Below, in pieces: positions 17,917 to 26,884 of a DNA stretch of 54,555 nt. Below the pieces are notes generated by a model. It was given only the letters and a program-made list of their open reading frames with translations, did not search any database and had not been told where the DNA came from. Numbering within the stretch: the first letter of the stretch is position 1; every line of letters starts with the position of its first letter. A program made the position numbers and the translations under genes. Source of the stretch: an uncultured Armatimonadota bacterium (GTDB taxonomy: Bacteria > Armatimonadota > Fimbriimonadia > Fimbriimonadales > Fimbriimonadaceae); contig CAIUHP010000106.1 in assembly GCA_903899015.1 (NCBI GenBank), positions 1-54,555 of the forward strand, given 5' to 3'.

Positions 17917-18615
17917 TTAAGCCCGGTTCAATAGCAGTAAAGCGGCCGAAGCAGGTCCCGCGTGGTCCACTCGGAGCACTCGCGGCCCTAACGTAACCCC
18001 TCGCTCGCCAATGAGTTTCAGCTCCGGTTTTGACCATCCACCTTCTGGACCGACGACAATGGTCATTGAGTTCCCTTGTTTTTGAAGCCCTGAGTGAATT
18101 CCTTCAACCTCAGAGAGCACAACTGCGTTTGGATTGCGTTTCAACACATCCTTGAGGTTTGCGGCCACCTCAAAGGTTGGGATATGGGTTCGAAAACAAA
18201 CTTCGGCAGCTTCCCTTGCAATTGCTTGGAGTCTGGCGACGCGGTCAAGAGTCTTCTTTTCATCCCACTTCACGACCGTTCGGTCACTGGGAAAGATTAG
18301 GAAATGCGAAACTCCGATTTCGGTACACGCCCGTACGATCTCGTCCATCTTGTCCCCTTTCGGCAAAGCCTGGGCTAATGTAAGCTTAAATTCAGGCTCA
18401 GTTTGGGGTGCAAAGACCGCAATAGGAGTAGCATGTGTCGCTTCCAAGCGACATTGGATCAAGGTGCCGTCATTCGGCAGAATGGCGATTTCTGCTCCAG
18501 GTGAGAGTCGGAGCACCTTTCGTAACTTGTTCAGTTCATCTTTCGGAATCTCAATCGGCCCGTCTGCGCTTGCTTCGGGGATGAAAACCCGTGGAAGGGC
18601 GCGCAGATTTAGCAT
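17917..18615 (-). CDS. rsmE: 16S rRNA m3U1498 methyltransferase RsmE
   Basis: RsmE is the SPOUT-family enzyme that methylates N3 of U1498 of 16S rRNA with SAM. The 232-aa protein has the usual N-terminal PUA-like part (RALPRVFIPEAS) and the SPOUT knot motif VVGPEGGWSKPEL. The final motif reads LRVDHAGPASAAL where most homologues have LRTETA. It overlaps the prmA stop by 7 bp and is the last gene of the rpoZ-dnaJ-prmA-rsmE operon. prmA-rsmE adjacency is common in bacteria. Confidence 0.9.
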   Translation of the reverse strand: MLNLRALPRVFIPEASADGPIEIPKDELNKLRKVLRLSPGAEIAILPNDGTLIQCRLEATHATPIAVFAPQTEPEFKLTLAQALPKGDKMDEIVRACTEIGVSHFLIFPSDRTVVKWDEKKTLDRVARLQAIAREAAEVCFRTHIPTFEVAANLKDVLKRNPNAVVLSEVEGIHSGLQKQGNSMTIVVGPEGGWSKPELKLIGERGVTLGPRVLRVDHAGPASAALLLLNRA

Positions 18616-19436
18616 GAGAACGCAGCGGCTACCCAGCCGTCTTCTTCCCGCTTTTCTCGCAGCTTAAACCCAGCTTTCTCGGCTGCTTCCAAAACGTCGG
18701 GCCAGTTATCCACGATGATTCCACTGACGATCCAAGAACCACCGTCTCGAATAAGCTGCCGAACGTCTCGTGCGAGTCGAATAAGGGTTGCGCTAATGAT
18801 GTTGCTCACAACTACGTCCCACTTCTCTTCGTAAACAAGAACACCCTCACCGATTACCGCTTCAAATTGAACTTGGTTCATCTCGCGGTTTTCTTTGGCT
18901 ACTTCGACGGCGATCGGGTCAATGTCAATCGCAAGGACTTTGGTGGCTCCTAATAGGCAGGCTCCAACGGACAAGATGCCGCTGCCACAGCCAATGTCCA
19001 AAACGGTTTGTCCCGAAATTTGGTCCGCTTCAAGGAGTTCAAGGCAAAGTCTTGTCGTCGGATGGTCTCCGGTACCAAACGCCTGACCTGGATCAAGAAC
19101 GATCACCAGATCTTCGGGGGTCGATGCAAACTCTTCCCAAGTCGGGCGAACAACAAACCGCTTGCCGATACGCCTTGGCTTGAAGAATTGCCGCCAGGCA
19201 ATTTCCCAGTTGTCTTCAACTAAGTCTCGAGTCTCAACAAACACTGCTCCGGCTACTTTCAGTGCAACTTCAAGTTCATTGATTCGGTCTTGCGAGCCCT
19301 CAACACTTACGAGACAGCCAGTGAGTGTGCTCCCTTCCTCAAGGGTGTTTTCGATCCCGTATTCTCCGAAAATGTCGACGTAGGGTGAGAGGTCTTGCCC
19401 CGCTTCAAATCCGGCCTTTACTTCAATCCAACTCAT
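18609..19436 (-). CDS. prmA: ribosomal protein L11 methyltransferase PrmA
   Basis: PrmA trimethylates ribosomal protein L11 using SAM. The 275-aa protein is slightly short for the family. Diagnostic segments are [21 protein letters not shown], the SAM-binding motif [20 protein letters not shown] and [14 protein letters not shown], matching the PrmA NI motif. The start overlaps the dnaJ stop (ATGA) and the stop overlaps rsmE, so the operon is tightly coupled. Confidence 0.92.
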   Translation of the reverse strand: MSWIEVKAGFEAGQDLSPYVDIFGEYGIENTLEEGSTLTGCLVSVEGSQDRINELEVALKVAGAVFVETRDLVEDNWEIAWRQFFKPRRIGKRFVVRPTWEEFASTPEDLVIVLDPGQAFGTGDHPTTRLCLELLEADQISGQTVLDIGCGSGILSVGACLLGATKVLAIDIDPIAVEVAKENREMNQVQFEAVIGEGVLVYEEKWDVVVSNIISATLIRLARDVRQLIRDGGSWIVSGIIVDNWPDVLEAAEKAGFKLREKREEDGWVAAAFSC

Positions 19437-20551
19437 CGCTTTTTATGGAAGAGGCCGCCCAAAATGCCGCCCTTCTCATCCCCTTTCGGAACCGCTTCGC
19501 CTCTTAGCTCGGCGAACTCACGAATGAGTTTCACTTCCGCATCACTCAACTTCTGAGGAACCTTGACGTTCACCTGCACGACCAAATCGCCTCGGCGACC
19601 TCCGTGAAGGGGCGGCAAACCGGCTCCTTTGATCGCGATCTGCGTACCTGGTTGCGTTCCAGCCGGTACGGTGAGTTCAAAAGTGTCGTCAACGCCTTCA
19701 ATTTCAACCCGATCACCAAGAGTCGCCTGGGCAAAAGTTGATTCCAAAATGGTGTAAAGCGTCTGACCGTGTCGTTGGAATCTTCGATCGTTTGCAATCT
19801 GCAGAACAACATACAAGTCGCCGGGACGACCTTCACCGACTCCATCGCTTCCCTGGCCTGGCACGTGGAGAGTTGCTCCATCGTCAAATCCGGGGGGAAT
19901 CGTAACATTGACCTTGGCCGTTTCCGGAATAACCGCGCGGCCCTTACAGGCTTTGCAAGGATCCTTGATAACGGTTCCGTTTCCATGGCAAGTTGGGCAT
20001 GGCGCAGAAGTTCGGACTTGACCGATAAACGTATTGCGTACGGTCGAAACCTGACCTTGACCACGGCAGGTGGTGCACGTTTCAGGAGCCTTGCCCCCTT
20101 CAACACCGGTTCCGTTGCAAGAAGTGCACGTCGCCTTCCGATTGACGGTCACCTCGGTTTGAATTCCAGTGATGACTTCGCTGAGGGTGAGTTGAAGATC
20201 CACGCGGGCATCTTCTCCGTCACGACCGACTCGACGTCGGCCACCACCGCCGCCGCCATTTCCGGCTCCGAAAAATACATCAAACAGATCCGAGATGTTT
20301 CCGCCGCCAAAGAATGGATCCTGGGGCGCATCGTCGGTAGAACCCGTTTGGTCGAATCGGGCACGCTTAGTAGGGTCGGAGAGAACCGAATAGGCCGCTC
20401 CTACTTCTTTGAATTTTTCTTCGGCACTAGGATCGTTCGGGTTTACGTCGGGGTGATACCGGCGCGCGAGGCGTCGGTATGCAGATTTAATTTCATCTGC
20501 ATCCGCGCTTCGTGAAACTCCTAGGACCTCATAGGGATCCTTGCTCGGCAT
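19433..20551 (-). CDS. dnaJ: chaperone DnaJ
   Basis: A full-length 372-aa type I DnaJ, co-chaperone of DnaK. It has the J domain with the HPD motif (RRYHPDVNP), a Gly/Phe region with a run of seven glycines, and four zinc-binding repeats [24 protein letters not shown] and CKACKGRA. The last of these lacks the final G-x-G form. The C-terminal substrate domains follow. It begins 3 bp after the rpoZ stop. No dnaK or grpE lies in the window, so it belongs here to a translation/transcription housekeeping operon. Confidence 0.95.
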   Translation of the reverse strand: MPSKDPYEVLGVSRSADADEIKSAYRRLARRYHPDVNPNDPSAEEKFKEVGAAYSVLSDPTKRARFDQTGSTDDAPQDPFFGGGNISDLFDVFFGAGNGGGGGGRRRVGRDGEDARVDLQLTLSEVITGIQTEVTVNRKATCTSCNGTGVEGGKAPETCTTCRGQGQVSTVRNTFIGQVRTSAPCPTCHGNGTVIKDPCKACKGRAVIPETAKVNVTIPPGFDDGATLHVPGQGSDGVGEGRPGDLYVVLQIANDRRFQRHGQTLYTILESTFAQATLGDRVEIEGVDDTFELTVPAGTQPGTQIAIKGAGLPPLHGGRRGDLVVQVNVKVPQKLSDAEVKLIREFAELRGEAVPKGDEKGGILGGLFHKKR

Positions 20552-20554
20552 AGT

Positions 20555-21040
20555 TTAGGACTCGTCGGCTTCGTCGTCTTCGGCGGTTTCTTGTTCGGCG
20601 ATATCAGACAATGAAAGCGTATCGTCTTCCGAAGGGTTTGCAACAACTTCATCTTCGTCGTCTTCGACGAGGTCAGAAAGGCTGAGAACTCCATCACCTT
20701 CGAGATCATTCTCATGATCTTCTTCTCCAACCGCTACAACTAGGGCAGCTTCGGTTTCATCGAGGGCAGGAAGCAACATACCTAGCTCGGCAGGAACATG
20801 CTCATCGATCAACAATGGCAAGTCGTCCAGCGGTACAACGACCTCAGAAAGACTCGGCATGATCGGCTTGATTTTGCCAGCCGCGATTTCAGCCAGTGCG
20901 ATAGTAAGGGGGTGGTTTGACTCGCAATGAACTAACTGGGGAGCACCCTCGCGCAACTGTTTAGCCCGCTTGGCAGCCAGGTTAGAGAGCACAAATTTGC
21001 CGTGCTCGTAGTTGTTTAAAATATCTGGACTTGGCAGCAT
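20555..21040 (-). CDS. rpoZ: RNA polymerase omega subunit with long acidic tail
   Basis: The omega subunit, which helps assemble RNA polymerase. The first ~60 residues match the family: GKFVLSNLAAKRAKQL and HPLTIALAEIAAGKIKP. The start is set at ATG 21040 because homology begins there; the longer frame to 21205 has no support. The protein is 161 aa, whereas omega is normally 70-100. The extra ~95 residues are strongly acidic and hold two copies of an LSLSDL/LSLSDI motif flanked by Asp/Glu runs. It is the first gene of the rpoZ-dnaJ-prmA-rsmE operon. Confidence 0.85.
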   Translation of the reverse strand: MLPSPDILNNYEHGKFVLSNLAAKRAKQLREGAPQLVHCESNHPLTIALAEIAAGKIKPIMPSLSEVVVPLDDLPLLIDEHVPAELGMLLPALDETEAALVVAVGEEDHENDLEGDGVLSLSDLVEDDEDEVVANPSEDDTLSLSDIAEQETAEDDEADES

Positions 21041-21207
21041 AAGACGTCGTTTCGGAACTTCGAATTCTACCTTATATCTACAGGGCAAGCGCAAGGAACG
21101 TTGCAGGCTCAAACGATCGCGTTCGAGCCATCCGTTCAATTCAAAGTAGGATCGGGCTACAGCACCCCAGCTTATGGCTGATCCCTTTTTTCTAGCTAAT
21201 TTCAAAC

Positions 21208-21804
21208 TTATTGGTTGAGTTTGATGTCTTCTTTGACCCTTTTCGTTTGGCTCGGAATGATATGGCCCTTTGAATCATAGCGAAGCTCCAGGACCCAGTC
21301 GAACACCTCGTCGGGCCACTTCCCGCCTGGAATAAGTTTCGAAGAATCGGCTCCTAGCGCTTGGACTAACTTAGGGATGTTTCCGTGATGCCAACAAATA
21401 ATGATGTTCTTTCCAAAAGGCTTGTACTTCATCGCGTTGGCCAGCTCTTGATACTGATTGTTTTTGAATAAGCAATCAACCGGAACTCTCGCAGCCTTAC
21501 CTAAAGGGTCGAGAGTGAGACGCTCGCGAAAACTCTTCTTCGTATCCATGGAAGCAAACATCCAGTCAGGCTTAAAAGTCGCGCTGCCTATCTTAAGCGT
21601 TTGAAAATACTTCACATACGCTTTAGCACGAGCTTCGCCCGCTGGAGCAAGGCCGGTACCTGAATCCGGCTTTTCACCGTGGCGGATGACTAAAACAGTC
21701 GCATTGGCTAGTCCAGGGGCATCGGACGATTGCGCGGTTGCCGCTCCAGCAGACATGACCGCCAAAACAAACAAACCGAACGAGCCAAGGCGGAATAATT
21801 TCAT
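21208..21804 (-). CDS. exported histidine phosphatase-superfamily protein
   Basis: A 198-aa protein. Residues 1-25 form a signal peptide ending near ATAQ. The core has the catalytic VIRHGEKP motif and a second His pair in CWHHGNIPKL, typical of the phosphoglycerate-mutase-like/histidine phosphatase branch. The ATG at 21804 places the signal peptide at the N-terminus; an upstream extension to 21960 is unlikely. The substrate is unknown, and it is probably a periplasmic phosphatase. It is a single gene just downstream of the rpoZ promoter region. Confidence 0.75.
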   Translation of the reverse strand: MKLFRLGSFGLFVLAVMSAGAATAQSSDAPGLANATVLVIRHGEKPDSGTGLAPAGEARAKAYVKYFQTLKIGSATFKPDWMFASMDTKKSFRERLTLDPLGKAARVPVDCLFKNNQYQELANAMKYKPFGKNIIICWHHGNIPKLVQALGADSSKLIPGGKWPDEVFDWVLELRYDSKGHIIPSQTKRVKEDIKLNQ

Positions 21805-21935
21805 TTCGTTGATTGTATCTAGCAACCGACTCTCAAGGCACTTACCTAAATCATTTCTATGTTCAGAACACTTTCGCGAAAAACACCGAAAAGGCATTGG
21901 TTGGCAGAATTCCCGCATGTGTGTAATCTTCTCGT

Positions 21936-22340
21936 ATGATCGCTGGCTACTCGGGCACACCCCTCCTTAAGAAATTAGGAGTGAAACACGGAAGTTCGTT
22001 TCGAATATTCGACGCTCCAGTGAACTTCTTAGATTGGCTCAAATCCCAACCCGACCCGATCCAGTGGGCGACCGATGGTGAACTTGCCGACGTTGAAGTC
22101 CTCTTTGTAGAGTGGGAAGAAAGTTTGACTTCCCTTTTGCCCATCGCCATCAAGGGGCTCACAAAAGCAGGGGGCCTATGGATTGCTTGGCCCAAGAAAG
22201 CATCAAAGGTTCCAACGGATATCACCGAAAACCGACTGCGAGACATCATCCTTCCAATGGGATTGGTCGACAACAAGGTCTGCGCAATTGACGAGAAATG
22301 GTCGGGCCTGCGGTTCTGTTGGCGAGTCGAACTAAGATAA
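21936..22340 (+). CDS. DUF3052-family protein
   Basis: A 134-aa cytoplasmic protein. The N-terminus AGYSGTPLLKKLGVKHG matches the DUF3052 signature, and the later part (GGLWIAWPKKASKVPTDI) also fits. The molecular function of the family is not settled. It is a single gene, convergent with glyQ, and shares the hairpin at 22345-22374. Confidence 0.8.
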   Translation: MIAGYSGTPLLKKLGVKHGSSFRIFDAPVNFLDWLKSQPDPIQWATDGELADVEVLFVEWEESLTSLLPIAIKGLTKAGGLWIAWPKKASKVPTDITENRLRDIILPMGLVDNKVCAIDEKWSGLRFCWRVELR

Positions 22341-22344
22341 ATGC

Positions 22345-22374
22345 AAATCGCCAGCAGAAACCTGCCGGCGATTT
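22345..22374. terminator. bidirectional hairpin between the DUF3052 gene and glyQ
   Basis: AAATCGCCAGCAG pairs with CTGCCGGCGATTT around AAAC, 12 of 13 positions matched. The A/T ends can serve as U-tract on either strand. Confidence 0.65.
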
Positions 22375-22393
22375 CGAAACGATCTTATGGTTA

Positions 22394-23338
22394 TTAAACG
22401 GCCGCTTTAACTTTGTAGCGCTCAACATATTTTAGGCAGCAAGCGCGAACTCGGGCCCGGATTCGATTGATGTAAGCGGCACGCTGAGTCACACCAACCG
22501 CTCCTCGAGCGTCAAGAAGGTTGAAGACATGTGAACACTTCAAGGCGAGATCAAGAGCTGGATAGATCAACGCGAGCGATCCAGTATAAGATTCTGGTGG
22601 CGTCCCATCCATTTGTTCCGTTGTCATGATGTCTTGCACGGAATCCCAATAAACGGGGGTCTCGATGACTCGCTTGGATTCAGCTTCGTACATCTCGAAA
22701 AGCTGGGTCAACATTTCGGTTGAAGCGACTTCGAAGTTGTAAACGTTGTTCTGCATCTCAAGTTCGAACTCGGCCTTGCGATAGGTAAGCGTTTCGTTCC
22801 AATCAAGTCCATCCCAAAAAGATGTTTTGCCATCGAGCATCAAACATAAGCGCTCAGGACCATAGGTGATTTCCGCACACACCGGATTGCACTCAATACC
22901 TCCCATTTGCTGGAAGAACGTGAACTGCGTTATTTCGGCCCCATTGACCCAAACTTCCCAACCCACTCCGCTCGCACCCGCTGCTTGGGACTCCCAGTCA
23001 TCCTCAACGAGTCGAACGTCGTTCTTGGCCGTGTCGAAGCCAAGAGCGTCGAGTGACCCCATGTAGAGGTCCACAATGTTCTCGGGCGAGGGCTTCATGA
23101 TGACTTGGTATTGGTAGTACCGCTGGCTTCGTTGGGGGTTTCTCGTGTATCGACCGTCGTTGGGTCGTCGAGAAGGTTGTACGTAAGCAACGTTCCAACT
23201 ATCGGGTCCAAGTACTCGAAGCGTGGTTGCGGGATGCATCGTTCCGGCGCCGACTTCAACATCGTATGGCTGCAAAATCGCACAGCCCTGAGCGGCCCAG
23301 TAGGCGTTAAGTCGGAAGATCATTTCCTGCATCGTCAT
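22394..23338 (-). CDS. glyQ: glycine--tRNA ligase alpha subunit
   Basis: The alpha subunit of the bacterial tetrameric glycyl-tRNA synthetase, about 314 aa from ATG 23338. Family segments are clear: LNAYWAAQGCAILQPYD, VEVGAGTMHPATTLRVLGP, FTFFQQMGGIECNPVCAEI. The upstream TTG at 23383 would add 15 residues and is less likely. The beta subunit gene glyS, usually next to glyQ, is not adjacent here, so the pair is split. Confidence 0.95.
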   Translation of the reverse strand: MTMQEMIFRLNAYWAAQGCAILQPYDVEVGAGTMHPATTLRVLGPDSWNVAYVQPSRRPNDGRYTRNPQRSQRYYQYQVIMKPSPENIVDLYMGSLDALGFDTAKNDVRLVEDDWESQAAGASGVGWEVWVNGAEITQFTFFQQMGGIECNPVCAEITYGPERLCLMLDGKTSFWDGLDWNETLTYRKAEFELEMQNNVYNFEVASTEMLTQLFEMYEAESKRVIETPVYWDSVQDIMTTEQMDGTPPESYTGSLALIYPALDLALKCSHVFNLLDARGAVGVTQRAAYINRIRARVRACCLKYVERYKVKAAV

Positions 23339-23415
23339 GATTCCAGGAAGGATACCTTTCAGCCGAATTTCTGCGGAGTGCAACTTTTGGGCGGTTTATC
23401 CAGTATCGGTTGCAC

Positions 23416-24237
23416 ATGAGACCATTGCATCGAACTCGAATCCTCCTCGCTATGCTGTCCTCAGTGGTAGCCGTGCTGGCAGTTGGTTGCTCGTTTGTTG
23501 CCCGCAGCGTTGGCCATTTGGCCCAGAGCGGGTTCAAGCCGACTGGCCCGATGACCAGTTCCCTTCGTTCCGTCCCAACCTTCGACAAGGTGGACGCGGG
23601 GCAATCTTACGAAGTCGATATTCGCTTTGGTCCAACACCTTCCGTGACGATCGAGGCTCCCAAAGACCTCCTTCCCCATCTCACCACCAGCGTAACCGGT
23701 GGAACGCTCAAGCTTGGGGCCGACGCCAGTTATTCTCTTGATAACCGAAATGCGGTTAAAGCCCATATCGTGGTGACTCACCTTACGGGCGTGAGCGCAT
23801 CAGGAGCAAGCCGAATGGTCATCAAGGACCCCATCGCGGAGACTAGCTTCGTTGCTTCAGCCGCAGGAGCTTCAAACCTGACCCTCTCTGCAAACGTAGA
23901 TTCGTTCAAACTCGAGCTTGAGGGAGCCGCTCACGCTTCCATTAATCGCTTGAAGGCTCAAACGCTCGACATTAAAGCGTCCGGTGCCTCAAATTGCGAC
24001 ATCAGTGGTTCCGCATCCAAGGGCCAGATTGAAAACGAAGGCGCTTCAACCATCAGTGGAAAGGGCATGTCCATCGACAAAGCAAGCATTACTGGAAGCG
24101 GCGCTTCAACAACGGAGATTCGAGTCACAGCCGACCTCAAGGCAAACGCAAGCGGGGCATCAACAATTCGATATCTTGGCAACCCCAAGGCGTCGCGTGA
24201 CACCGCAGGTTCCTCTAGTATCAATCAAATCAATTAG
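23416..24237 (+). CDS. DUF2807 (GIN-domain) lipoprotein
   Basis: A 273-aa probable lipoprotein: residues 1-23 are hydrophobic and end in LAVGC. The rest is a right-handed beta-helix-like DUF2807/GIN domain with many SGAS/EGAS turns (SASGASRM, AAGASN, ASGASN, GSGASTT). Such proteins sit in the periplasm or on the cell surface; their role is unknown. The ATG at 23416 is preferred over TTG 23410. It is divergent from glyQ with only 77 bp between starts. Confidence 0.8.
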   Translation: MRPLHRTRILLAMLSSVVAVLAVGCSFVARSVGHLAQSGFKPTGPMTSSLRSVPTFDKVDAGQSYEVDIRFGPTPSVTIEAPKDLLPHLTTSVTGGTLKLGADASYSLDNRNAVKAHIVVTHLTGVSASGASRMVIKDPIAETSFVASAAGASNLTLSANVDSFKLELEGAAHASINRLKAQTLDIKASGASNCDISGSASKGQIENEGASTISGKGMSIDKASITGSGASTTEIRVTADLKANASGASTIRYLGNPKASRDTAGSSSINQIN

Positions 24238-24246
24238 CGACTTGGG

Positions 24247-24687
24247 CTACGGTTCGACTGGTTGAATCAGCAAATGGACGGAAGCTAACGCATCGGTTAG
24301 CTTGCGTCCATATTGCTTTTCGGCGTCGGAAGCCAACCAGGCGATAGCTTCTGACTCCGAGATTCTTAGTTGCCCATGGCAACCCCTCAATCGGTTGTCA
24401 AACGCTTCGCAAATTTGAATTACCGAACCTAGCTCAGCTCCGAGCGACGGTTGATCGTCAAGATCGTGCCTTTGAGCAGCGATCCTTACCTCGACGAGAT
24501 CGCTTAGATCGTAACCCAGTCTTTCTGCCAGCGCGGTGGCATAAACGGCAACTCGTTGAGCGTGGCTTGCACTTTCAGGATGCTTCCGGTCCAATTCCGC
24601 AAGTTCCATTCGAATAGCTTTGTTACGTTGGCGTATGGTGGAATTCAAGTGAGCACTTTCGGGGTTGCAACCCGTCTTAAGTTGCAA
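24247..24687 (-). CDS. short degenerate HD/HD-GYP-like protein
   Basis: A 120-146-aa protein; start at ATG 24609 or TTG 24687, neither with a convincing ribosome-binding site. The segment HAQRVAVYATALAERLGYDL followed by VRIAAQRHDL resembles the first helices of an HD or HD-GYP phosphohydrolase. The HD pair is present (RHDLDD), but the rest of the domain, including a GYP motif, is lacking. It is either a minimal or inactive HD-like protein or a remnant. It converges on the DUF2807 gene. Confidence 0.5.
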   Translation of the reverse strand: MQLKTGCNPESAHLNSTIRQRNKAIRMELAELDRKHPESASHAQRVAVYATALAERLGYDLSDLVEVRIAAQRHDLDDQPSLGAELGSVIQICEAFDNRLRGCHGQLRISESEAIAWLASDAEKQYGRKLTDALASVHLLIQPVEP

Positions 24688-24796
24688 GCGTATCCGAATT
24701 TCGCAGATTCAGATCGAATGGTTCCGGTAATTGTCCTCTCAAAATTGATTGGAAGCATACAGGAACTCGATTCGCGATGGACGCAAAGTAGAAATC

Positions 24797-25450
24797 ATGG
24801 AATCACCCCCTTATATGCCTGGCCCCAAGAAGAGCAAAACTGGACTCATCGTGGGAGGAATCGTCGCTGGCGTCCTATTCTGTTGTGTCTTACCCATCGG
24901 TCTCATCGGAGGCGGCGCGCTCTACGGGTGGAAGAAGATTCAAGGAACGGCGTCGTGTGTTTTCACCTTTGGCGACATGAAGCGAGCTGTCCAACTGTAC
25001 ACGGCGGAGCATCACGGCAAATTACCAGACGCAGAAAAATGGCAGGATGAACTTCGGCCTTACTACAAGCGAGCAATGACTCCTAAGGAACAACTTGGCC
25101 CATTCCCACAAATGCAGCCCGAAGGAGATTGGGGTTGCAAGGAATCTGACGGCACTTCCACCGGAATGGCTTTCAACTCGGATGTGTCGGGCAAGGACGT
25201 CAGTGAAATCAAAGATTCTGAGAACACCGTTGCCATTTTTGAAACCGAACATCCAGCCAAAAATCAGCACATGGCATATAAAAAGCTTGATCCGTTGTCG
25301 AGTCCGAAGATATTTAATGAACCTCGCGGATGGTTCTTTGTGAGCGTCTCGGGAGACGTGTTTACCGATTCTCCGAAGAAGGGTGTTCAGCGAATGGGCA
25401 ACATCAGCGGTGGCGGTGGGTTCAAGATTCAGACCGGTTCTGGAAACTAG
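24797..25450 (+). CDS. membrane-anchored pseudopilin-like (H-X9-DG relative) protein
   Basis: A 217-aa protein. After a Pro-rich start (SPPYMPGPKKSK) comes one hydrophobic helix (about residues 15-43) and an extracytoplasmic domain. FTFGDMKRAVQLYTAEHHGKLP recalls the helix-plus-loop after the pilin-like helix in type II pseudopilins and H-X9-DG proteins, which also occur in the fused peptidase at 14088. The final part ends with a Gly-rich GNISGGGGFKIQ. ATG 24797 is chosen over 24749 because it is better placed for the domain. Function unknown. Confidence 0.6.
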   Translation: MESPPYMPGPKKSKTGLIVGGIVAGVLFCCVLPIGLIGGGALYGWKKIQGTASCVFTFGDMKRAVQLYTAEHHGKLPDAEKWQDELRPYYKRAMTPKEQLGPFPQMQPEGDWGCKESDGTSTGMAFNSDVSGKDVSEIKDSENTVAIFETEHPAKNQHMAYKKLDPLSSPKIFNEPRGWFFVSVSGDVFTDSPKKGVQRMGNISGGGGFKIQTGSGN

Positions 25451-25490
25451 GTCGGGCACGACTGGCCCGCTCTAGGCGTATACTAATATG

Positions 25491-25508
25491 GCCTCTGCGC
25501 GCAGAGGC
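25491..25508. promoter_or_regulatory. perfect 18-bp GC palindrome in the tatA leader
   Basis: GCCTCTGCGCGCAGAGGC is a perfect palindrome lying between a TATACT -10-like box (25479-25484) and the tatA ATG (25523). Directly after a promoter box it could be an operator, or a stem at the 5' end of the mRNA. No T run follows, so it does not look like a terminator of the upstream gene. Confidence 0.45.
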
Positions 25509-25522
25509 ATCGAAGGGAAATT

Positions 25523-25795
25523 ATGTTTAACGACGTTGCAATGATTGGCATGGAACCCATGTTGATCATCTTTATTCTGGTACTGGTTCTGTTCGGCGGC
25601 AAGAAGATTCCCGAGCTCATGCGGGGCGTTGGCCGAGGCGTTGGCGAATTGCAGAAGGGCTTGGATGAAGGAAAATCGCATCTCGCAGCGAGCTTGCGAG
25701 AAGAGCCAACTCCTACTCCAGCTCAAATGGTTACTCCAACTGTTGAAGAGAAAGAAAAGACGACAGTTACCACGCCAAGCGCACCTGGCAACTAG
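25523..25795 (+). CDS. tatA: twin-arginine translocase subunit TatA/TatE
   Basis: A 90-aa Tat pore component. The N-terminal transmembrane helix (MLIIFILVLVLFGGKKIPEL) carries the FGxKKIP hinge, then an amphipathic helix and a Thr/Pro-rich tail. TatA oligomers form the channel for folded proteins. tatB and tatC are not adjacent. A GAAGGGAA ribosome site precedes the ATG. Confidence 0.9.
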   Translation: MFNDVAMIGMEPMLIIFILVLVLFGGKKIPELMRGVGRGVGELQKGLDEGKSHLAASLREEPTPTPAQMVTPTVEEKEKTTVTTPSAPGN

Positions 25796-25875
25796 ATATT
25801 GAGCTTCGTACCCTTCGCTTGAACGCCTGGGTGCCGATTCTCCACTATCGAAGATCGCCTAAGCCCAATCGTGAG

Positions 25876-25909
25876 ATCCCCACTTTCATCACGGAAGTGG
25901 GGATTTTTT
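25876..25909 (+). terminator. intrinsic terminator after tatA
   Basis: ATCCCCACTT and AAGTGGGGAT form a 10-bp stem with a nine-base loop, followed by a TTTTTT run. This is a textbook terminator. Confidence 0.9.
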
Positions 25910-25933
25910 GTGCATCAGCACGACCTATAGAAA

Positions 25934-25961
25934 GAGCCGAGACCTCACGTGGCCTCGGCTC
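25934..25961 (-). terminator. terminator of the exported gene at 25987
   Basis: GAGCCGAGACC and GGCCTCGGCTC form an 11-bp stem with one mismatch around TCACGT. On the minus strand it is followed by TTTCTAT. Confidence 0.7.
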
Positions 25962-25986
25962 AATACGATCTGTTCAGATCCGGATC

Positions 25987-26850
25987 TTACTTATCAACTG
26001 TAAGCGTTACTGTCGATGTACCGGTTGAAGGGATGGATTGGCCCTGAACCTGCATCTCTTGCTTCGTGTCGAGCTTGATCTTCATCAGAATGGTTTGGCC
26101 GGTGGTCTTATCGACGTTTGCCTCACCCTTGAAGTCAATAGAACCCTTGATCTGCATTTCCATCTGTCCGATCGGACCGAGGTCGGCTTGGCCACTCGCT
26201 TTTACGAGCTCCGCAAAGTCGATGTCGGTTTTGATCGTGCCTGAGATCGAAACGACATAGACATCCTTTCCATCAACCTGCTTTTCTGCCTCTAGTTTGG
26301 CAGTCAGCTTCTGATCTTGCTTACCCGTTACTGGGCTCTTCTTGATCACTACATCCCAAGTGTCGCCAACGTTTACAGCCTTGTCGGGAAACTCTAGGAA
26401 CAATCCCAAGAGCGAGTTACTCGTTGCCCCGTTGAGAACGGCCATCGGGTCAAGCTTGGCTTTAGGATCGGGCGTGAATCGGTTCTTGGTATCCAACGTT
26501 CCGCTTGAAGTCGTCGACTTCATGAACTGGTCCTTGTTGGCACCCATCATGTCCGCCATAGGACCACCGATGTCGAACTTTTCTACCTTGGAAACGATGT
26601 CGACGGGAGCGGATCCGCCATCAGCGACGAGAGCGCCAATCTTGACGCTGTAGCTGGTTGTGCTCGTGGTCTCGAGTTCCTGGTCGCCACCGCCAGGAAC
26701 GGTAATCGTTTGTTTTGACTTTGACTGAACGTGGTAGCTCTCCGTTCCGGTCTTGAGAGTCTTTCGGAGAGTGATGCCGTCGGTGGCAGCCATTGCGATG
26801 GATGCAGCGACAAGCGATGTCACGACAAGAAGTTTTTTAGCACTATTCAT
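25987..26850 (-). CDS. exported hypothetical protein
   Basis: A 287-aa protein with a signal peptide (MNSAKKLLVVTSLVAASIAMA). The mature part is beta-rich, with alternating Thr/Ser-rich strands and no catalytic motif. It resembles DUF6263-like secreted proteins in style, but I cannot confirm the family. It is divergent from the CapA-like gene with only 34 bp between starts, so the two promoters must overlap or lie within coding sequence. Its own terminator lies at 25934-25961. Confidence 0.65.
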   Translation of the reverse strand: MNSAKKLLVVTSLVAASIAMAATDGITLRKTLKTGTESYHVQSKSKQTITVPGGGDQELETTSTTSYSVKIGALVADGGSAPVDIVSKVEKFDIGGPMADMMGANKDQFMKSTTSSGTLDTKNRFTPDPKAKLDPMAVLNGATSNSLLGLFLEFPDKAVNVGDTWDVVIKKSPVTGKQDQKLTAKLEAEKQVDGKDVYVVSISGTIKTDIDFAELVKASGQADLGPIGQMEMQIKGSIDFKGEANVDKTTGQTILMKIKLDTKQEMQVQGQSIPSTGTSTVTLTVDK

Positions 26851-26884
26851 TAGGATTTCTCTTTATTGAGCGAGGATGCGCACG

